64,000 bases of DNA from Fulvivirga sediminis. Lineage in GTDB: Bacteria > Bacteroidota > Bacteroidia > Cytophagales > Cyclobacteriaceae. Every line of letters begins with the position of its first letter. Within the stretch, counting starts at the first letter, position 1. The stretch covers positions 310,001-374,000 of the forward strand of contig NZ_JAESIY010000001.1 of the NCBI RefSeq assembly GCF_016757215.1, given 5' to 3'. The position numbers and the translations under genes were made by a program. Below, in pieces: positions 18,054 to 27,106 of this stretch. Below the pieces are notes generated by a model. The model ran no database searches, was not told the origin of the DNA, and saw only the letters and a program-made list of their open reading frames with translations.

Positions 18054-20579
18054 CTATCGCCTTCCAGTTACATCAAAATCTCCATATGATCCTAGGCTCA
18101 TATTTCCATTAAATTGATCTCCTTCTACAATTACCTTGCTTTCTACAGTAAAAGCACCCGAAGATGCCTCGAAGCTAAATTTCAGTACATTTCCTTCTAG
18201 TGAAACTGATGTTAGCTCTCTCTTTTTAGAGCTGCTTTCGGTAGTTACTGTGCCAGAATATTTATTTCTCTTTTTCTTGATGTCTATGCTACCGGTTATT
18301 TCTCCTTCGGGCGTTTCTGTAGTGAAATGCCACTCTCCTTCTACCTTTACTTTAGCATTGGTATCTATTTTACTCTTGAATTGATCAAATTTAGAAAGTG
18401 AAGGCTCTCTTGGGAATATATTGTCTTCGGTATTAGTATCACCTGTTTTTTCTTCAGGGTCTACTACTATATCTGTTACTTCTTTATCGAAAGCAAAAAC
18501 TTTAATTACTTCTTGCTCATTCATTCTCCATATTTCTGCAGGAATAGTTTCGGAGGTAGAAGAGCCATCATTAAAAGTAAACTTAACTATTAGAGGAGAT
18601 ACTAAGCCCCCTTCATTTTTAAAAGTCAGCTGATAAAAGTTTTTATCTGCAAATTTTTTCATAACAGCGTTGTCATCAATCTTATTCTGAAATTCTCCAT
18701 AATATCTAGGATCTGTTTCAATAAGAGAAAAAGGCTCAGGCCCTTTGCTGAAGTCCATGGCGCTATTGCTGCTAGTTTGTAGATCAGCTTCATTCACAGA
18801 TTTACCTTTGTTTTCTACGTCTCCGGTTTCATTTCTCATTTTGAACCACTGCACATTGCTCAGATTTACATCTACATGATCTACAGAGTAGAACCACCCT
18901 CTCCAAAACCAATCAAGATCTACAGCGGAAGCATCTTCCATAGTACGGAAGAAATCAGCAGGCTTAGGGTGCTTAAACATCCACCGGTTAGAGTACTCTT
19001 TAAATGCAGCATCGAAAAGATCTGGCCCCATAACTACTTCTCTAAGTACTGTTAACGCGGCAGAGGGCTTACCATAGGCATTATATCCAAATTGTTTAAC
19101 TTGCTCAGAGTTAGTCATGATAGGAGTGATATATCTAGTATCGCCTTTCATATATCTTATTACGCCTTTTGGTGTACCCCAATCAAGGTCAAGGTCAGGG
19201 TAGCGCTCTCGTTTAGTTTCTTTTTCAAGGAAAGTATTGAGTCCTTCATCCATCCACGTCCACTGGCGCTCATCTGAGTTAACAATCATAGGGAAATAGT
19301 TGTGTCCTACTTCATGCACTATTACGCTTACTGTACCGTCTAAAAGTCTGGGAGAAATAGTGCCATCAACGGGTCTACCGTAGTTGAAGCATATCATTGG
19401 GTATTCCATTCCCTGGTTAGCAGCATTTACTGAAATGGCTACTGGGTAAGGGTAATCAAAAGTTCTTTCACTGTATATTTCAAGCGTGTTTTTAATGGCC
19501 TTAGTAGATTCATCTGCCCAAAGAGGGTTTCCTTCTTTAGGGTAAAAGGACATCGCTAAAGGTGTAGTAGTAGGTAGTTTTACAGCTTGTGCATCCCAGA
19601 TGTATTTTCTGGAAGAGGCAAAGGCAAAATCTCTTACGTTATCAGCTTTGAAAGACCATGTCTTAGTTTTACTGGCTTTAGTTTTTTCATTTGCTTTGGC
19701 TTCAGCTTCAGTAACTATAAATACAGGCTTGTCATAAGTTTTTTTAGCCTTTTCAAAACGATCCATTTGTGTTTTAGAAAGTACTTGCTTAGCATTTTGT
19801 AGTACTCCCGTTGCGGCTACTATATGATCTTCAGGTACGGTAATGTTTACTTCAAAATCCCCAAAGGTCAGGGCAAACTCACCACGTCCTATAAATTGCT
19901 TGTTTTGCCATCCTTCATAATCATCGTATACGGCCATTCTAGGATACCATTGGGCACAAGTATAGGCATAGTTATCATCTTCAGGAAAGTATTCATAGCC
20001 ACCTCTTCCGCCTATAATCATACGGTCATAAATATTGTAAGACCAATCGATCTGAAAAGTATAGCTATCACCTGATTTTAAGGGCTCAGGGAGGTTAACT
20101 TTCATCATAGTACGATTGATGACATAGTTAAGATCTTTACCACTCTCGTTTTTAACCGCTTTTATTTTATAGCCACCTTCATAGCCAGAGGCATCGGTAC
20201 CCATTTGAGATTGAAAAAATTTGGCGGGCAAAGAATCGTTCAAAGTACCAGTACTGGTAATATCATCTAAATTGCCTTTAGCTCTTACATTTTGATCTAA
20301 CTGCACCCATAGGTATGTAAGTACATCTGGTGAGTTATTATGGTATTTTATGTTTTCAGAACCCGTCAGCTCTTGGGTTTTGTCATTGATAGCTACATCA
20401 ATTTTATAATCAGCTTGTTGTTGCCAATATTTTACTCCCGGTGCCCCTGATCCTGTTCGGTATACATTGGGTGTAGGCAATTGCTGGCCTAGTTGTTCAA
20501 ACTTTTGTCCCCAATCTTCCTGTGCCCAGGAAGTACTCCAGGCTGCAAGAGCCATTACAGTGAGTAGAATCTTTCTCAT
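18054..20579 (-). CDS. secreted M1 family metallopeptidase, copy with extra C-terminal domain
   Basis: 841 residues with a signal peptide (ILLTVMALAAWSTSWAQ). An N-terminal beta-domain is followed by the gluzincin catalytic domain: GMEYPM substrate motif, HEVGH at 422-426 (zinc ligands H422 and H426, base E423) and ligand E445 in WMDEGLNTF. Residues from about 740 to 841 form an additional beta-rich domain (KVEGEWHFTTETPEGEITGS ... NMSLGSYGDFDVTGRR) that the neighbouring copy lacks. It is exported and probably trims peptides in the periplasm or outside the cell. It is closely similar to the next gene, so a tandem duplication is evident. Substrates are unknown. Confidence 0.88.
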   Translation of the reverse strand: MRKILLTVMALAAWSTSWAQEDWGQKFEQLGQQLPTPNVYRTGSGAPGVKYWQQQADYKIDVAINDKTQELTGSENIKYHNNSPDVLTYLWVQLDQNVRAKGNLDDITSTGTLNDSLPAKFFQSQMGTDASGYEGGYKIKAVKNESGKDLNYVINRTMMKVNLPEPLKSGDSYTFQIDWSYNIYDRMIIGGRGGYEYFPEDDNYAYTCAQWYPRMAVYDDYEGWQNKQFIGRGEFALTFGDFEVNITVPEDHIVAATGVLQNAKQVLSKTQMDRFEKAKKTYDKPVFIVTEAEAKANEKTKASKTKTWSFKADNVRDFAFASSRKYIWDAQAVKLPTTTPLAMSFYPKEGNPLWADESTKAIKNTLEIYSERTFDYPYPVAISVNAANQGMEYPMICFNYGRPVDGTISPRLLDGTVSVIVHEVGHNYFPMIVNSDERQWTWMDEGLNTFLEKETKRERYPDLDLDWGTPKGVIRYMKGDTRYITPIMTNSEQVKQFGYNAYGKPSAALTVLREVVMGPDLFDAAFKEYSNRWMFKHPKPADFFRTMEDASAVDLDWFWRGWFYSVDHVDVNLSNVQWFKMRNETGDVENKGKSVNEADLQTSSNSAMDFSKGPEPFSLIETDPRYYGEFQNKIDDNAVMKKFADKNFYQLTFKNEGGLVSPLIVKFTFNDGSSTSETIPAEIWRMNEQEVIKVFAFDKEVTDIVVDPEEKTGDTNTEDNIFPREPSLSKFDQFKSKIDTNAKVKVEGEWHFTTETPEGEITGSIDIKKKRNKYSGTVTTESSSKKRELTSVSLEGNVLKFSFEASSGAFTVESKVIVEGDQFNGNMSLGSYGDFDVTGRR

Positions 20580-20617
20580 ATAATATAAAGTCTGGTTAAA
20601 TTTTACAGTGTAGTATA

Positions 20618-20625
20618 CAAATCTA
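20618..20625 (-). promoter_or_regulatory. candidate -7 promoter element for the first M1 gene
   Basis: CAAATCTA on the plus strand is TAGATTTG on the minus strand and fits TAnnTTTG. It lies about 39 bases upstream of the start at 20579. No clear -33 TTTG was found. Confidence 0.4.
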
Positions 20626-20723
20626 GTTATTTTTTTCTGTGTATAGGAATGGAATTTATAATAAGAAACTAAGCAGCAGGCTTAAGGGTAATTTTCACTT
20701 TTGGAAGGAAGAACTATGGGTAT

Positions 20724-20758
20724 GAATAAAAAAAGCCACTCATAATTGAGTGGCTTTT
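20724..20758 (-). terminator. terminator downstream of the second M1 gene
   Basis: AAAAGCCACTCA at 20731-20742 pairs perfectly with TGAGTGGCTTTT at 20747-20758 around a TAAT loop, followed on the minus strand by a T run. It separates the two M1 copies into different transcripts. Confidence 0.85.
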
Positions 20759-20780
20759 AAACGAATATAATTAGTACTTC

Positions 20781-23009
20781 CTATTTACCTTCTTTGCCTT
20801 TGAACTTGTCAAATTTAGAAGTGGATTCTTCTCTAGGGAAGTAGTTATCTTCTACATCAGTATCTGCTGTCTCCAGGTTTGGATCAAGCGTGATGTTAGT
20901 AACTTCTTTGTCAAAAGCAAAAACTTTAGTGGCAAACTGCTCATCCATTCTCCAGATTTCAGCTGGTATTTTTTCAGTTGTTTTGCTGCCATCTTTGAAG
21001 GTGAACTCTACTATAATAGGCATCACCAGTCCGCCTTTGTTTTGGAATTTCATCTGATAGAAATTCTTGTCAGCAAATTTGGCCATTACGGCTTTATCAT
21101 TTATTCTATTATGAAATTCACCATAGTAGCGAGGATCAGTCTCAATTAAAGAGAACGGCTCAGGCCCATTGCTGAAATTCATAGCGCTTTCTGAGTCCTC
21201 TTTTTGAGCTAAATCTCCTTTTTTGGTTTTTTTGCCCTTGTTTTCAACCTGTGCATTTTCATCTCTCATAGTAAACCACTTTACTTCATCAATAGAAATA
21301 TCTACGTGATCAACAGAGTAGAACCATCCTCTCCAATACCAGTCTAGATCTATGGCAGAGGCATCTTCCATAGTTCTGAAGAAGTCAGCTGGCTTAGGGT
21401 GTTTGAAAGCCCATCGGGTAGCGTACTCTTTGAAGGCAGCGTCAAATAGTTCAGGTCCCATTACCGTTTCTCTTAATATGTTTAAAGCGGTTGCTGGCTT
21501 GGCATAAGCATTGTTTCCAAACTGTACTATCTGCTCTGAGTTAGTCATGATAGGTCTGATATACTTAGTATCTCCTTTCATGTAATCGACGATGTTAGCC
21601 GCAGGGCCTCTTCTAGAAGGGAACTCATCATATTTTTCCTGCTCAGTTCTATATTGTACGAAAGTGTTTAATCCTTCATCCATCCATGTCCATTGTCTCT
21701 CGTCTGAGTTGATGATCATAGGGAAGAAATTATGCCCCACTTCATGGATGATTACTCCAATCATTCTGTATTTTAAACGATCGCTATAGGTTCCATCAGG
21801 GTTAGGTCTACCAAAGTTAAAGCATATCATAGGGTACTCCATTCCAATAGAAGCGGCATGTACAGATATGGCTTTAGGATAAGGGTAGTCAATAGTATAT
21901 TTTGAATATGTTTCAAGTGTATTTTTAACTGCCTTGGTAGATTCCTTTTCCCAAAGAGGATTTCCTTCTTTAGGATAGTAAGACATGGCCAAAGGAGTTT
22001 TATCACCTATTTTAACGGCCTGAGCATCCCAAATAAACTTTCTAGAAGTAGCAAAAGCAAAATCTCTTACGTTATCTGCATGATAGTGCCATGTAGCTTT
22101 TTTGCTAGACTTAGTTTTTTCTCTTGCTTCAGCTTCTGCCTGAGTAGCTATGATCACAGGATTATCGAATGACTTTTTAGCTTGATCGAATCTTTTTTGT
22201 TGATCTTTAGTCAGTACATCTTTAGGGTTTTGTAGTGTACCAGTGGATGCTACGATATGATCAGAAGGAACAGTGATTTTTACATCAAAATTACCGAAAG
22301 TTAGTGCGAACTCACCCCTACCTAAAAACTGCTTGTTTTGCCATCCTTCATAGTCATCATAAACGGCCATTCTAGGGTAAAACTGAGCAATAGTGTACAG
22401 GTAGTTGTCATCTTCAGGGAAGTATTCCAAACCACTACGGCCGCCATCTTCCATACGGTCGTTAATGTTATAGCTCCAGTCTATTCCAAAAGTGTAAGAG
22501 TCACCTGATTTCAATTTTTCTGGCAGGTCTACTCTCATCATAGTTTTGTTGATGATGTATTTTAGATCTTTACCAGAATCATCTTTAACGGATTTGATTT
22601 TGAAACCTCCATCATAGTCAGAAATGCCTAAGCCTTGTGCAGCAAATTTTGCCGGCAGAGAATCTCTAAGGCTAAACTGACCTACTTTTAACGTATTCGT
22701 TCCTTGCTCCCTAACATTCTGATCTAGCTGTACCCACAGATAGCTAAGCGCATCGGGCGAATTATTGATATAAGTAATTTTTTCTTTACCGGTAATACTT
22801 TGGTTTTGATCATTAAGCTCTACCTCTATATCATAATTGGCTTGTTGTTGCCAATATGCATTTCCCGGAGCACCAGAGCCGGTTCGGTATTCATTAGGAG
22901 TGGGTAGCTCCGTGCCGAGCTGTTCAAATTTGCCTTGCCATGGTTTATCCTGTGCAAAGGATGCCTGACAAGCCAATAGTGTTATTAAACTAAGTGCTAG
23001 TTTCCTCAT
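20781..23009 (-). CDS. secreted M1 family metallopeptidase, second copy
   Basis: 742 residues from the ATG at 23009 (MRKLALSLITLLACQASFAQ); an ATG at 23030 would overlap hupE and spoil the signal peptide. With this start the HEVGH motif is at 422-426, the same position as in the other copy, and WMDEGLNTF supplies the third zinc ligand. The GMEYPM motif is present. It ends soon after the domain shared with the first copy and lacks its extra 100-residue tail. Its gene starts 14 bases after the hupE stop, so it may be cotranscribed with hupE. The substrate is not known. Confidence 0.88.
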   Translation of the reverse strand: MRKLALSLITLLACQASFAQDKPWQGKFEQLGTELPTPNEYRTGSGAPGNAYWQQQANYDIEVELNDQNQSITGKEKITYINNSPDALSYLWVQLDQNVREQGTNTLKVGQFSLRDSLPAKFAAQGLGISDYDGGFKIKSVKDDSGKDLKYIINKTMMRVDLPEKLKSGDSYTFGIDWSYNINDRMEDGGRSGLEYFPEDDNYLYTIAQFYPRMAVYDDYEGWQNKQFLGRGEFALTFGNFDVKITVPSDHIVASTGTLQNPKDVLTKDQQKRFDQAKKSFDNPVIIATQAEAEAREKTKSSKKATWHYHADNVRDFAFATSRKFIWDAQAVKIGDKTPLAMSYYPKEGNPLWEKESTKAVKNTLETYSKYTIDYPYPKAISVHAASIGMEYPMICFNFGRPNPDGTYSDRLKYRMIGVIIHEVGHNFFPMIINSDERQWTWMDEGLNTFVQYRTEQEKYDEFPSRRGPAANIVDYMKGDTKYIRPIMTNSEQIVQFGNNAYAKPATALNILRETVMGPELFDAAFKEYATRWAFKHPKPADFFRTMEDASAIDLDWYWRGWFYSVDHVDISIDEVKWFTMRDENAQVENKGKKTKKGDLAQKEDSESAMNFSNGPEPFSLIETDPRYYGEFHNRINDKAVMAKFADKNFYQMKFQNKGGLVMPIIVEFTFKDGSKTTEKIPAEIWRMDEQFATKVFAFDKEVTNITLDPNLETADTDVEDNYFPREESTSKFDKFKGKEGK

Positions 23010-23023
23010 TCTTATTTTTTTAA

Positions 23024-23608
23024 TTACCAAAATTTTGTTTCAAACATAAGCATAAGTGCTATGCCAGCTACAGCTGATGATATGACGATGCGCCAGTCTC
23101 TCCGCTGAACGCCTATAAGATCTACGAATATAAAACTAATTAGTAGAAAAATTGCAACCACTATTATTTGGCCTACTTCTAAGCCTATGTTAAAGGCAAA
23201 TAGCTGTGATACAATACCCTTACTCTGTCCCAAAAGGCTTTTTAAATAGTTTGAAAAACCGAGTCCATGTATTAGCCCAAAGAAAAGAGCTAATAGGTAA
23301 TTGGTTTGTATTAGCTTGGTGGAGAACATTTTTTCTTTTTTGAGAATGTTACTCATAGCAGTAAGAAAAATAGTCACTGGTATTAGAAACTCTATTACTG
23401 CACTGTCAAAATTAACTATTTTTAATGTGGAGAGCGCCAAAGTAATGGAGTGGCCAATGGTAAAGGCCGTTATCAGAACTAAAATGCGTTTCCAATCGTG
23501 TAATAAATATATGGCACATAATGCGATGACAAATATGATGTGATCATAGCCATTAATGTCCAAGATGTGTTCTAGGCCTAATTCGAAATATAATTGAAAT
23601 TGGGTCAT
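23024..23608 (-). CDS. HupE/UreJ family membrane protein (putative metal permease)
   Basis: 194 residues with six or so membrane segments. Family motifs are GYDHIIFVIALC (Asp-His pair), AFTIGHSITLALS, FGLIHGLGFSNYL and AFNIGLEVGQII, all in helices. Members are associated with hydrogenase or urease genes and are thought to move nickel or cobalt; here no hydrogenase or urease is nearby, so the metal is unknown. Signal-like N-terminus is missing because the first helix doubles as anchor. It is divergent from the DUF6702 gene and upstream of an M1 peptidase. Confidence 0.85.
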   Translation of the reverse strand: MTQFQLYFELGLEHILDINGYDHIIFVIALCAIYLLHDWKRILVLITAFTIGHSITLALSTLKIVNFDSAVIEFLIPVTIFLTAMSNILKKEKMFSTKLIQTNYLLALFFGLIHGLGFSNYLKSLLGQSKGIVSQLFAFNIGLEVGQIIVVAIFLLISFIFVDLIGVQRRDWRIVISSAVAGIALMLMFETKFW

Positions 23609-23639
23609 ATTGATTTTATTATTAAGCGCAAGTTTAGGC

Positions 23640-23647
23640 TATATTTG
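23640..23647 (+). promoter_or_regulatory. -7 promoter element for the DUF6702 gene
   Basis: TATATTTG fits TAnnTTTG exactly, 27 bases before the start at 23674, so transcription would begin near 23653. Confidence 0.5.
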
Positions 23648-23673
23648 CCCAAATTGATAAAACATTTATATCA

Positions 23674-24165
23674 ATGCTGAAGTATTTCATGTTAGTGGTT
23701 ATGTTTTTTGGAAGTGAATGGTTTCACCCTATGCACGTAAGTGTTTGTGAAATTAACTTTAACCAAAAGAATCATAGCCTGGAGTTTACTCATCATATTT
23801 TTATTGATGATTGGGAAAAATCATTCCGACAATCTCTGAAGGAGCCATTCTTAGACATCACGAATCCTGGAAAAGGAAGAACTACAGATGATTTATTGAA
23901 AGAATATCTCAAGGATAAGTTTAAAGTGACTATTAACGGGAAAGAGGTTTTGCCAAAATATCTTGGGCATGAAGTGGAGAACGATGCTATCTTTTGTTAT
24001 TTACAACTTGATGGTGTTAATCAATTAGAATCAGTGAGGGTGTTTAATAGTATTCTTACCGAGGTTTATGATGATCAGGTGAATTTGGTGCATGTAGAGC
24101 GTGGAGGTGACATAAAAAGTATGAAATTCACCTCTGATAGTAAATTAGATGAACTTAAGTTTTAG
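23674..24165 (+). CDS. DUF6702 family exported protein
   Basis: 163 residues. A short hydrophobic start (LKYFMLVVMFFGSEWF) is followed by the family signature HPMHVSVCEINFN and LEFTHHIFIDDWEKSFR. The remainder is beta-rich and ends with DSKLDELKF. DUF6702 proteins are found next to HupE-like and M1 peptidase genes in many Bacteroidota. The HP-x-H-V-S start recalls the extracytoplasmic N-terminal domain fused to some longer HupE proteins, which suggests that this protein and HupE form one split unit. That link is inference. Confidence 0.7.
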   Translation: MLKYFMLVVMFFGSEWFHPMHVSVCEINFNQKNHSLEFTHHIFIDDWEKSFRQSLKEPFLDITNPGKGRTTDDLLKEYLKDKFKVTINGKEVLPKYLGHEVENDAIFCYLQLDGVNQLESVRVFNSILTEVYDDQVNLVHVERGGDIKSMKFTSDSKLDELKF

Positions 24166-24172
24166 GCCAGCT

Positions 24173-24724
24173 TTATTGTATCAGCTCAAAAGCTTTATAA
24201 TTTTCCCAGTTTTTGCCATTATGCTTAAGTAGGTGAAAATGATGTACTTTGAAGTTGGCTTCATATTCTTTTTCTTGAAACTCAGACCATGCTTCGGCAA
24301 ATTTTGCCTTTTTTAAATCTCTAAAAGCTACTGTGAGGTGTGGGTGGTATCCTCTATTTTTGTAGTCTGAGTTGAAGATATTTAGCTCTTTTTTCATTAC
24401 CGTTGCTAAGTGCTTATATAATAGACTTAGTCCTTCAGGTTTATTCAAAGCCATATATATTACTCGTGGTTCAAAGGCCCCAAAGCCATTCATCACCAAG
24501 TCAAATGTATAGGAAGAGGAGGCCGTTTTCTCCAAAGCCTCAAATATTCGATTTTCCTTTTCTTCTTTCCATTTAAAAGGCATATGCAGCGTTATGTGGG
24601 GTGGAGATTTTAATGCTGCTTTTGAGTTGTATTTTTCACTGAAGTATTCTTTCCATTGCTGGGCCACTTCCTTAATGGGGTTTGGAGGTATAATGGCTAT
24701 GAAATATAAATCTAGATCTTTCAT
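24173..24724 (-). CDS. 2'-5' RNA ligase-like 2H phosphoesterase
   Basis: 183 residues with the two HxT motifs of the 2H superfamily: HITLHMP at about 43 and HPHLTVAF at about 127, symmetric across the protein. The family includes ThpR (2'-5' RNA ligase/cyclic phosphodiesterase), which acts on 2',3'-cyclic phosphate RNA ends. Overall similarity to ThpR is weak, so substrate is uncertain. It is convergent with the DUF6702 gene, with only seven bases between stops. Confidence 0.85.
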   Translation of the reverse strand: MKDLDLYFIAIIPPNPIKEVAQQWKEYFSEKYNSKAALKSPPHITLHMPFKWKEEKENRIFEALEKTASSSYTFDLVMNGFGAFEPRVIYMALNKPEGLSLLYKHLATVMKKELNIFNSDYKNRGYHPHLTVAFRDLKKAKFAEAWSEFQEKEYEANFKVHHFHLLKHNGKNWENYKAFELIQ

Positions 24725-24746
24725 GTTAGGAAAAGGAAGATAAAAG

Positions 24747-24780
24747 AGAAGGCTGCATTATTTTAATAATGCAGCCTTCT
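24747..24780. terminator. strong terminator downstream of the DPP-IV gene
   Basis: AGAAGGCTGCATTATT pairs perfectly with AATAATGCAGCCTTCT around a TT loop. It serves the DPP-IV gene on the minus strand. The T run is short. Confidence 0.75.
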
Positions 24781-24788
24781 GATATGCT

Positions 24789-26966
24789 TTAAAGGTTTTC
24801 TAATATCCAGTTGGTCATCATGGTGCACAAGTGCGGGCGAGCACTGTCTTTGTAAATGCCATGCGCTCTGTCAGGATAGTAAAAAGAGTCAAATTGTTTT
24901 CCGTTATGGATCAATGCATTTTGTAATGCTACTGAGTTTTGGAAATGGACATTGTCATCTCCTGTGCCATGAATAAGCAGAAAGTTGCCTTTTAGTTGAT
25001 TTGCATAGGAGGTTGGAGAGTTATCATCATAACCAGAGGCATTATTTTGAGGAGTATCCATGTATCTTTCAGTATAGATGGTGTCATAAAATCTCCAATT
25101 AGTTACAGGTGCCACAGCTATAGCAGCTTTAAATACATCTGCTCCTTTTAAAATAGCTAAAGAACTCATGTAACCACCATAGCTCCAGCCCCAAATTCCT
25201 ATTCTACTGGCATCGACATAAGGTTGGCTGCCTAAGTATTTAGCGGCTTCTATATGATCCTGTACTTCATGTTTTCCTAGTTGCTTGTAAGTAATTTTCT
25301 TGAAATCAGCTCCACGACCACCAGTACCTCGAGTATCAATAACCGCCACTATATATCCTTTTTGAGTCAACATCTGGTGCCAGTAATATTGCCCTCCAGC
25401 CCATGAGTTAAATACATTCTGAGAACCTGGACCACTATATTGATAGATTAGAACCGGGTATTCATTCTTTGGATCAAAGTTTTCTGGTTTAAGCATGTAA
25501 CCATTGAGTTCTGTACCGTCTACAGTTTTAAAAGTGAAAAACTCCTTCGGTTGAAGGTTATACTCAGTGGTAGTTTTTACTAGAGCTGCATTATCTTCTA
25601 ATACTTTTATTCTTTTATTTCCTCTAGTCTGATATAACGTAACTTTCAAAGGATCAGTGGCGCTAGAGTAGTAATCTATATAGTATTGCTGATCTTTGCT
25701 CATATTAATGTTATGCACACCTTGCTGGTCAGTGAGCTTTTGCTTGCCTTTACCATTAATGCCAACAGAATAGAAATATTTTTCCAGGGGCGATCCTTCA
25801 TTTGAAGTATAGTAGATGGTAGCCTTCTTCCCTTTTTCTTCTACACCAGCAATAGATAATGCCTCCCACTTGCCACTAGTTATTTGGTTGATAAGCTTGC
25901 CATTAGTATTATAAAGGTATAAATGCTTAAACCCGGATTTTTCACTAGCCCAGATGAATTGGTCTCCATCTTCCAGGTAGTATAGTTCGTCAATAAAATC
26001 TATGTCTACATAGGTGTCATACTTTTCTGAAAGTACTTCTTTTACTTCTCCATTATTCATATTTACATGGAGTAAATCAATTTTATTTTGGAGTCTGTTA
26101 AGCCTTATTAATGCTAGTGTTTGAGCTTTTTTCGTAGGCTTTATCCTGGCTATATAAAACTCTTTGTCATCACCCTGTAGTTCAACTTTGGTTAGTGCTT
26201 CGTCTTTAAGAGAAAAGATTTGTGCGGTAACCTGGCTGTTATCCTCTCCAGCTTTTGGGTATTTGAAGCGATAATCTTCCGGATAAAGCTGTCCGTTATG
26301 CCATACTTGCATGTTGTATTCTCTTACTTTGCTTTCATCGAATGTAAGAAAGAATAGCTGCTCGCTATTTCCAGACCATTCAAAGGCTTTGGTAAATGAT
26401 AACTCTTCTTCATATACCCAGTCGGTACTACCATTGATGATGTGGTTGAATTTACCATCATTAGTAATTTGAACCTCGCTCATGTCATCGAGGTTTACAT
26501 AAAAAAGGTTGTTATCTCTTGTAAATGCCACCTTGGAACCATCCGGGGAGAATGAAGCGTATGATTGTTTGCCATTTTCTGATAGCTTTACCAGTTTTTT
26601 GCTTTCCATCTCATATACATAGAATTCTGCTTTATAAGATCTTCTGTAAATGCTCTCCCTTTCAGTCATCAACAAGATTTTATCCATGTCTTTGCTGAAA
26701 GTATAGCCTTTGAATTTTATGGAAGGGTTGAGGTCATCTCCATTGAGTATAGTAGAAACTTTTTCACCGGTAGTAACATCATATTTTACAATGTCATTTC
26801 CTTCCTGGGCGCTGTAGTAGCGTCCGTCATTCATCCAATTAATGCCATAAACACTCTTTTGGGAGAAAGTGTCTTTTTCAAAAACATCAGAAACTGTTAT
26901 TTTTTTTTGGGCTAATGAAACATCCATATAAAGTAGAGCAATAAATGCTAGTATTATTTTTTTCAT
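24789..26966 (-). CDS. dipeptidyl peptidase IV-like S9 family peptidase
   Basis: 725 residues with a signal peptide (IILAFIALLYMDVSLAQ). An N-terminal eight-bladed propeller (DPP-IV N domain, to about 470, including DWVYEEEL, the glutamate pair that binds the substrate amino end) is followed by the alpha/beta-hydrolase domain. Catalytic Ser is S595 in GWSYGGYMS, Asp lies at 670-671 in GTGDDNVHF and His is H702 in RAHGIY. It cleaves dipeptides, typically X-Pro or X-Ala, from peptide N-termini in the periplasm. All catalytic residues are intact. Confidence 0.92.
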   Translation of the reverse strand: MKKIILAFIALLYMDVSLAQKKITVSDVFEKDTFSQKSVYGINWMNDGRYYSAQEGNDIVKYDVTTGEKVSTILNGDDLNPSIKFKGYTFSKDMDKILLMTERESIYRRSYKAEFYVYEMESKKLVKLSENGKQSYASFSPDGSKVAFTRDNNLFYVNLDDMSEVQITNDGKFNHIINGSTDWVYEEELSFTKAFEWSGNSEQLFFLTFDESKVREYNMQVWHNGQLYPEDYRFKYPKAGEDNSQVTAQIFSLKDEALTKVELQGDDKEFYIARIKPTKKAQTLALIRLNRLQNKIDLLHVNMNNGEVKEVLSEKYDTYVDIDFIDELYYLEDGDQFIWASEKSGFKHLYLYNTNGKLINQITSGKWEALSIAGVEEKGKKATIYYTSNEGSPLEKYFYSVGINGKGKQKLTDQQGVHNINMSKDQQYYIDYYSSATDPLKVTLYQTRGNKRIKVLEDNAALVKTTTEYNLQPKEFFTFKTVDGTELNGYMLKPENFDPKNEYPVLIYQYSGPGSQNVFNSWAGGQYYWHQMLTQKGYIVAVIDTRGTGGRGADFKKITYKQLGKHEVQDHIEAAKYLGSQPYVDASRIGIWGWSYGGYMSSLAILKGADVFKAAIAVAPVTNWRFYDTIYTERYMDTPQNNASGYDDNSPTSYANQLKGNFLLIHGTGDDNVHFQNSVALQNALIHNGKQFDSFYYPDRAHGIYKDSARPHLCTMMTNWILENL

Positions 26967-27046
26967 GGTTATGTAATAGATTATTGGTCAGCGAATTTAA
27001 GAAAAGCAGTTGAGTAGAGAGGCACCATTGGTATAAGGAAATAAAA

Positions 27047-27074
27047 AAGTCCCGATCTATTAGGATCGGGACTT
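27047..27074. terminator. terminator downstream of nrdA
   Basis: AAGTCCCGATC pairs with GATCGGGACTT around a six-base loop, with A/T runs on both sides. It ends the nrdBA transcript. Confidence 0.85.
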
Positions 27075-27106
27075 CAAGTTAAAGTGAATTAACTAGGTGA
27101 CATAAA

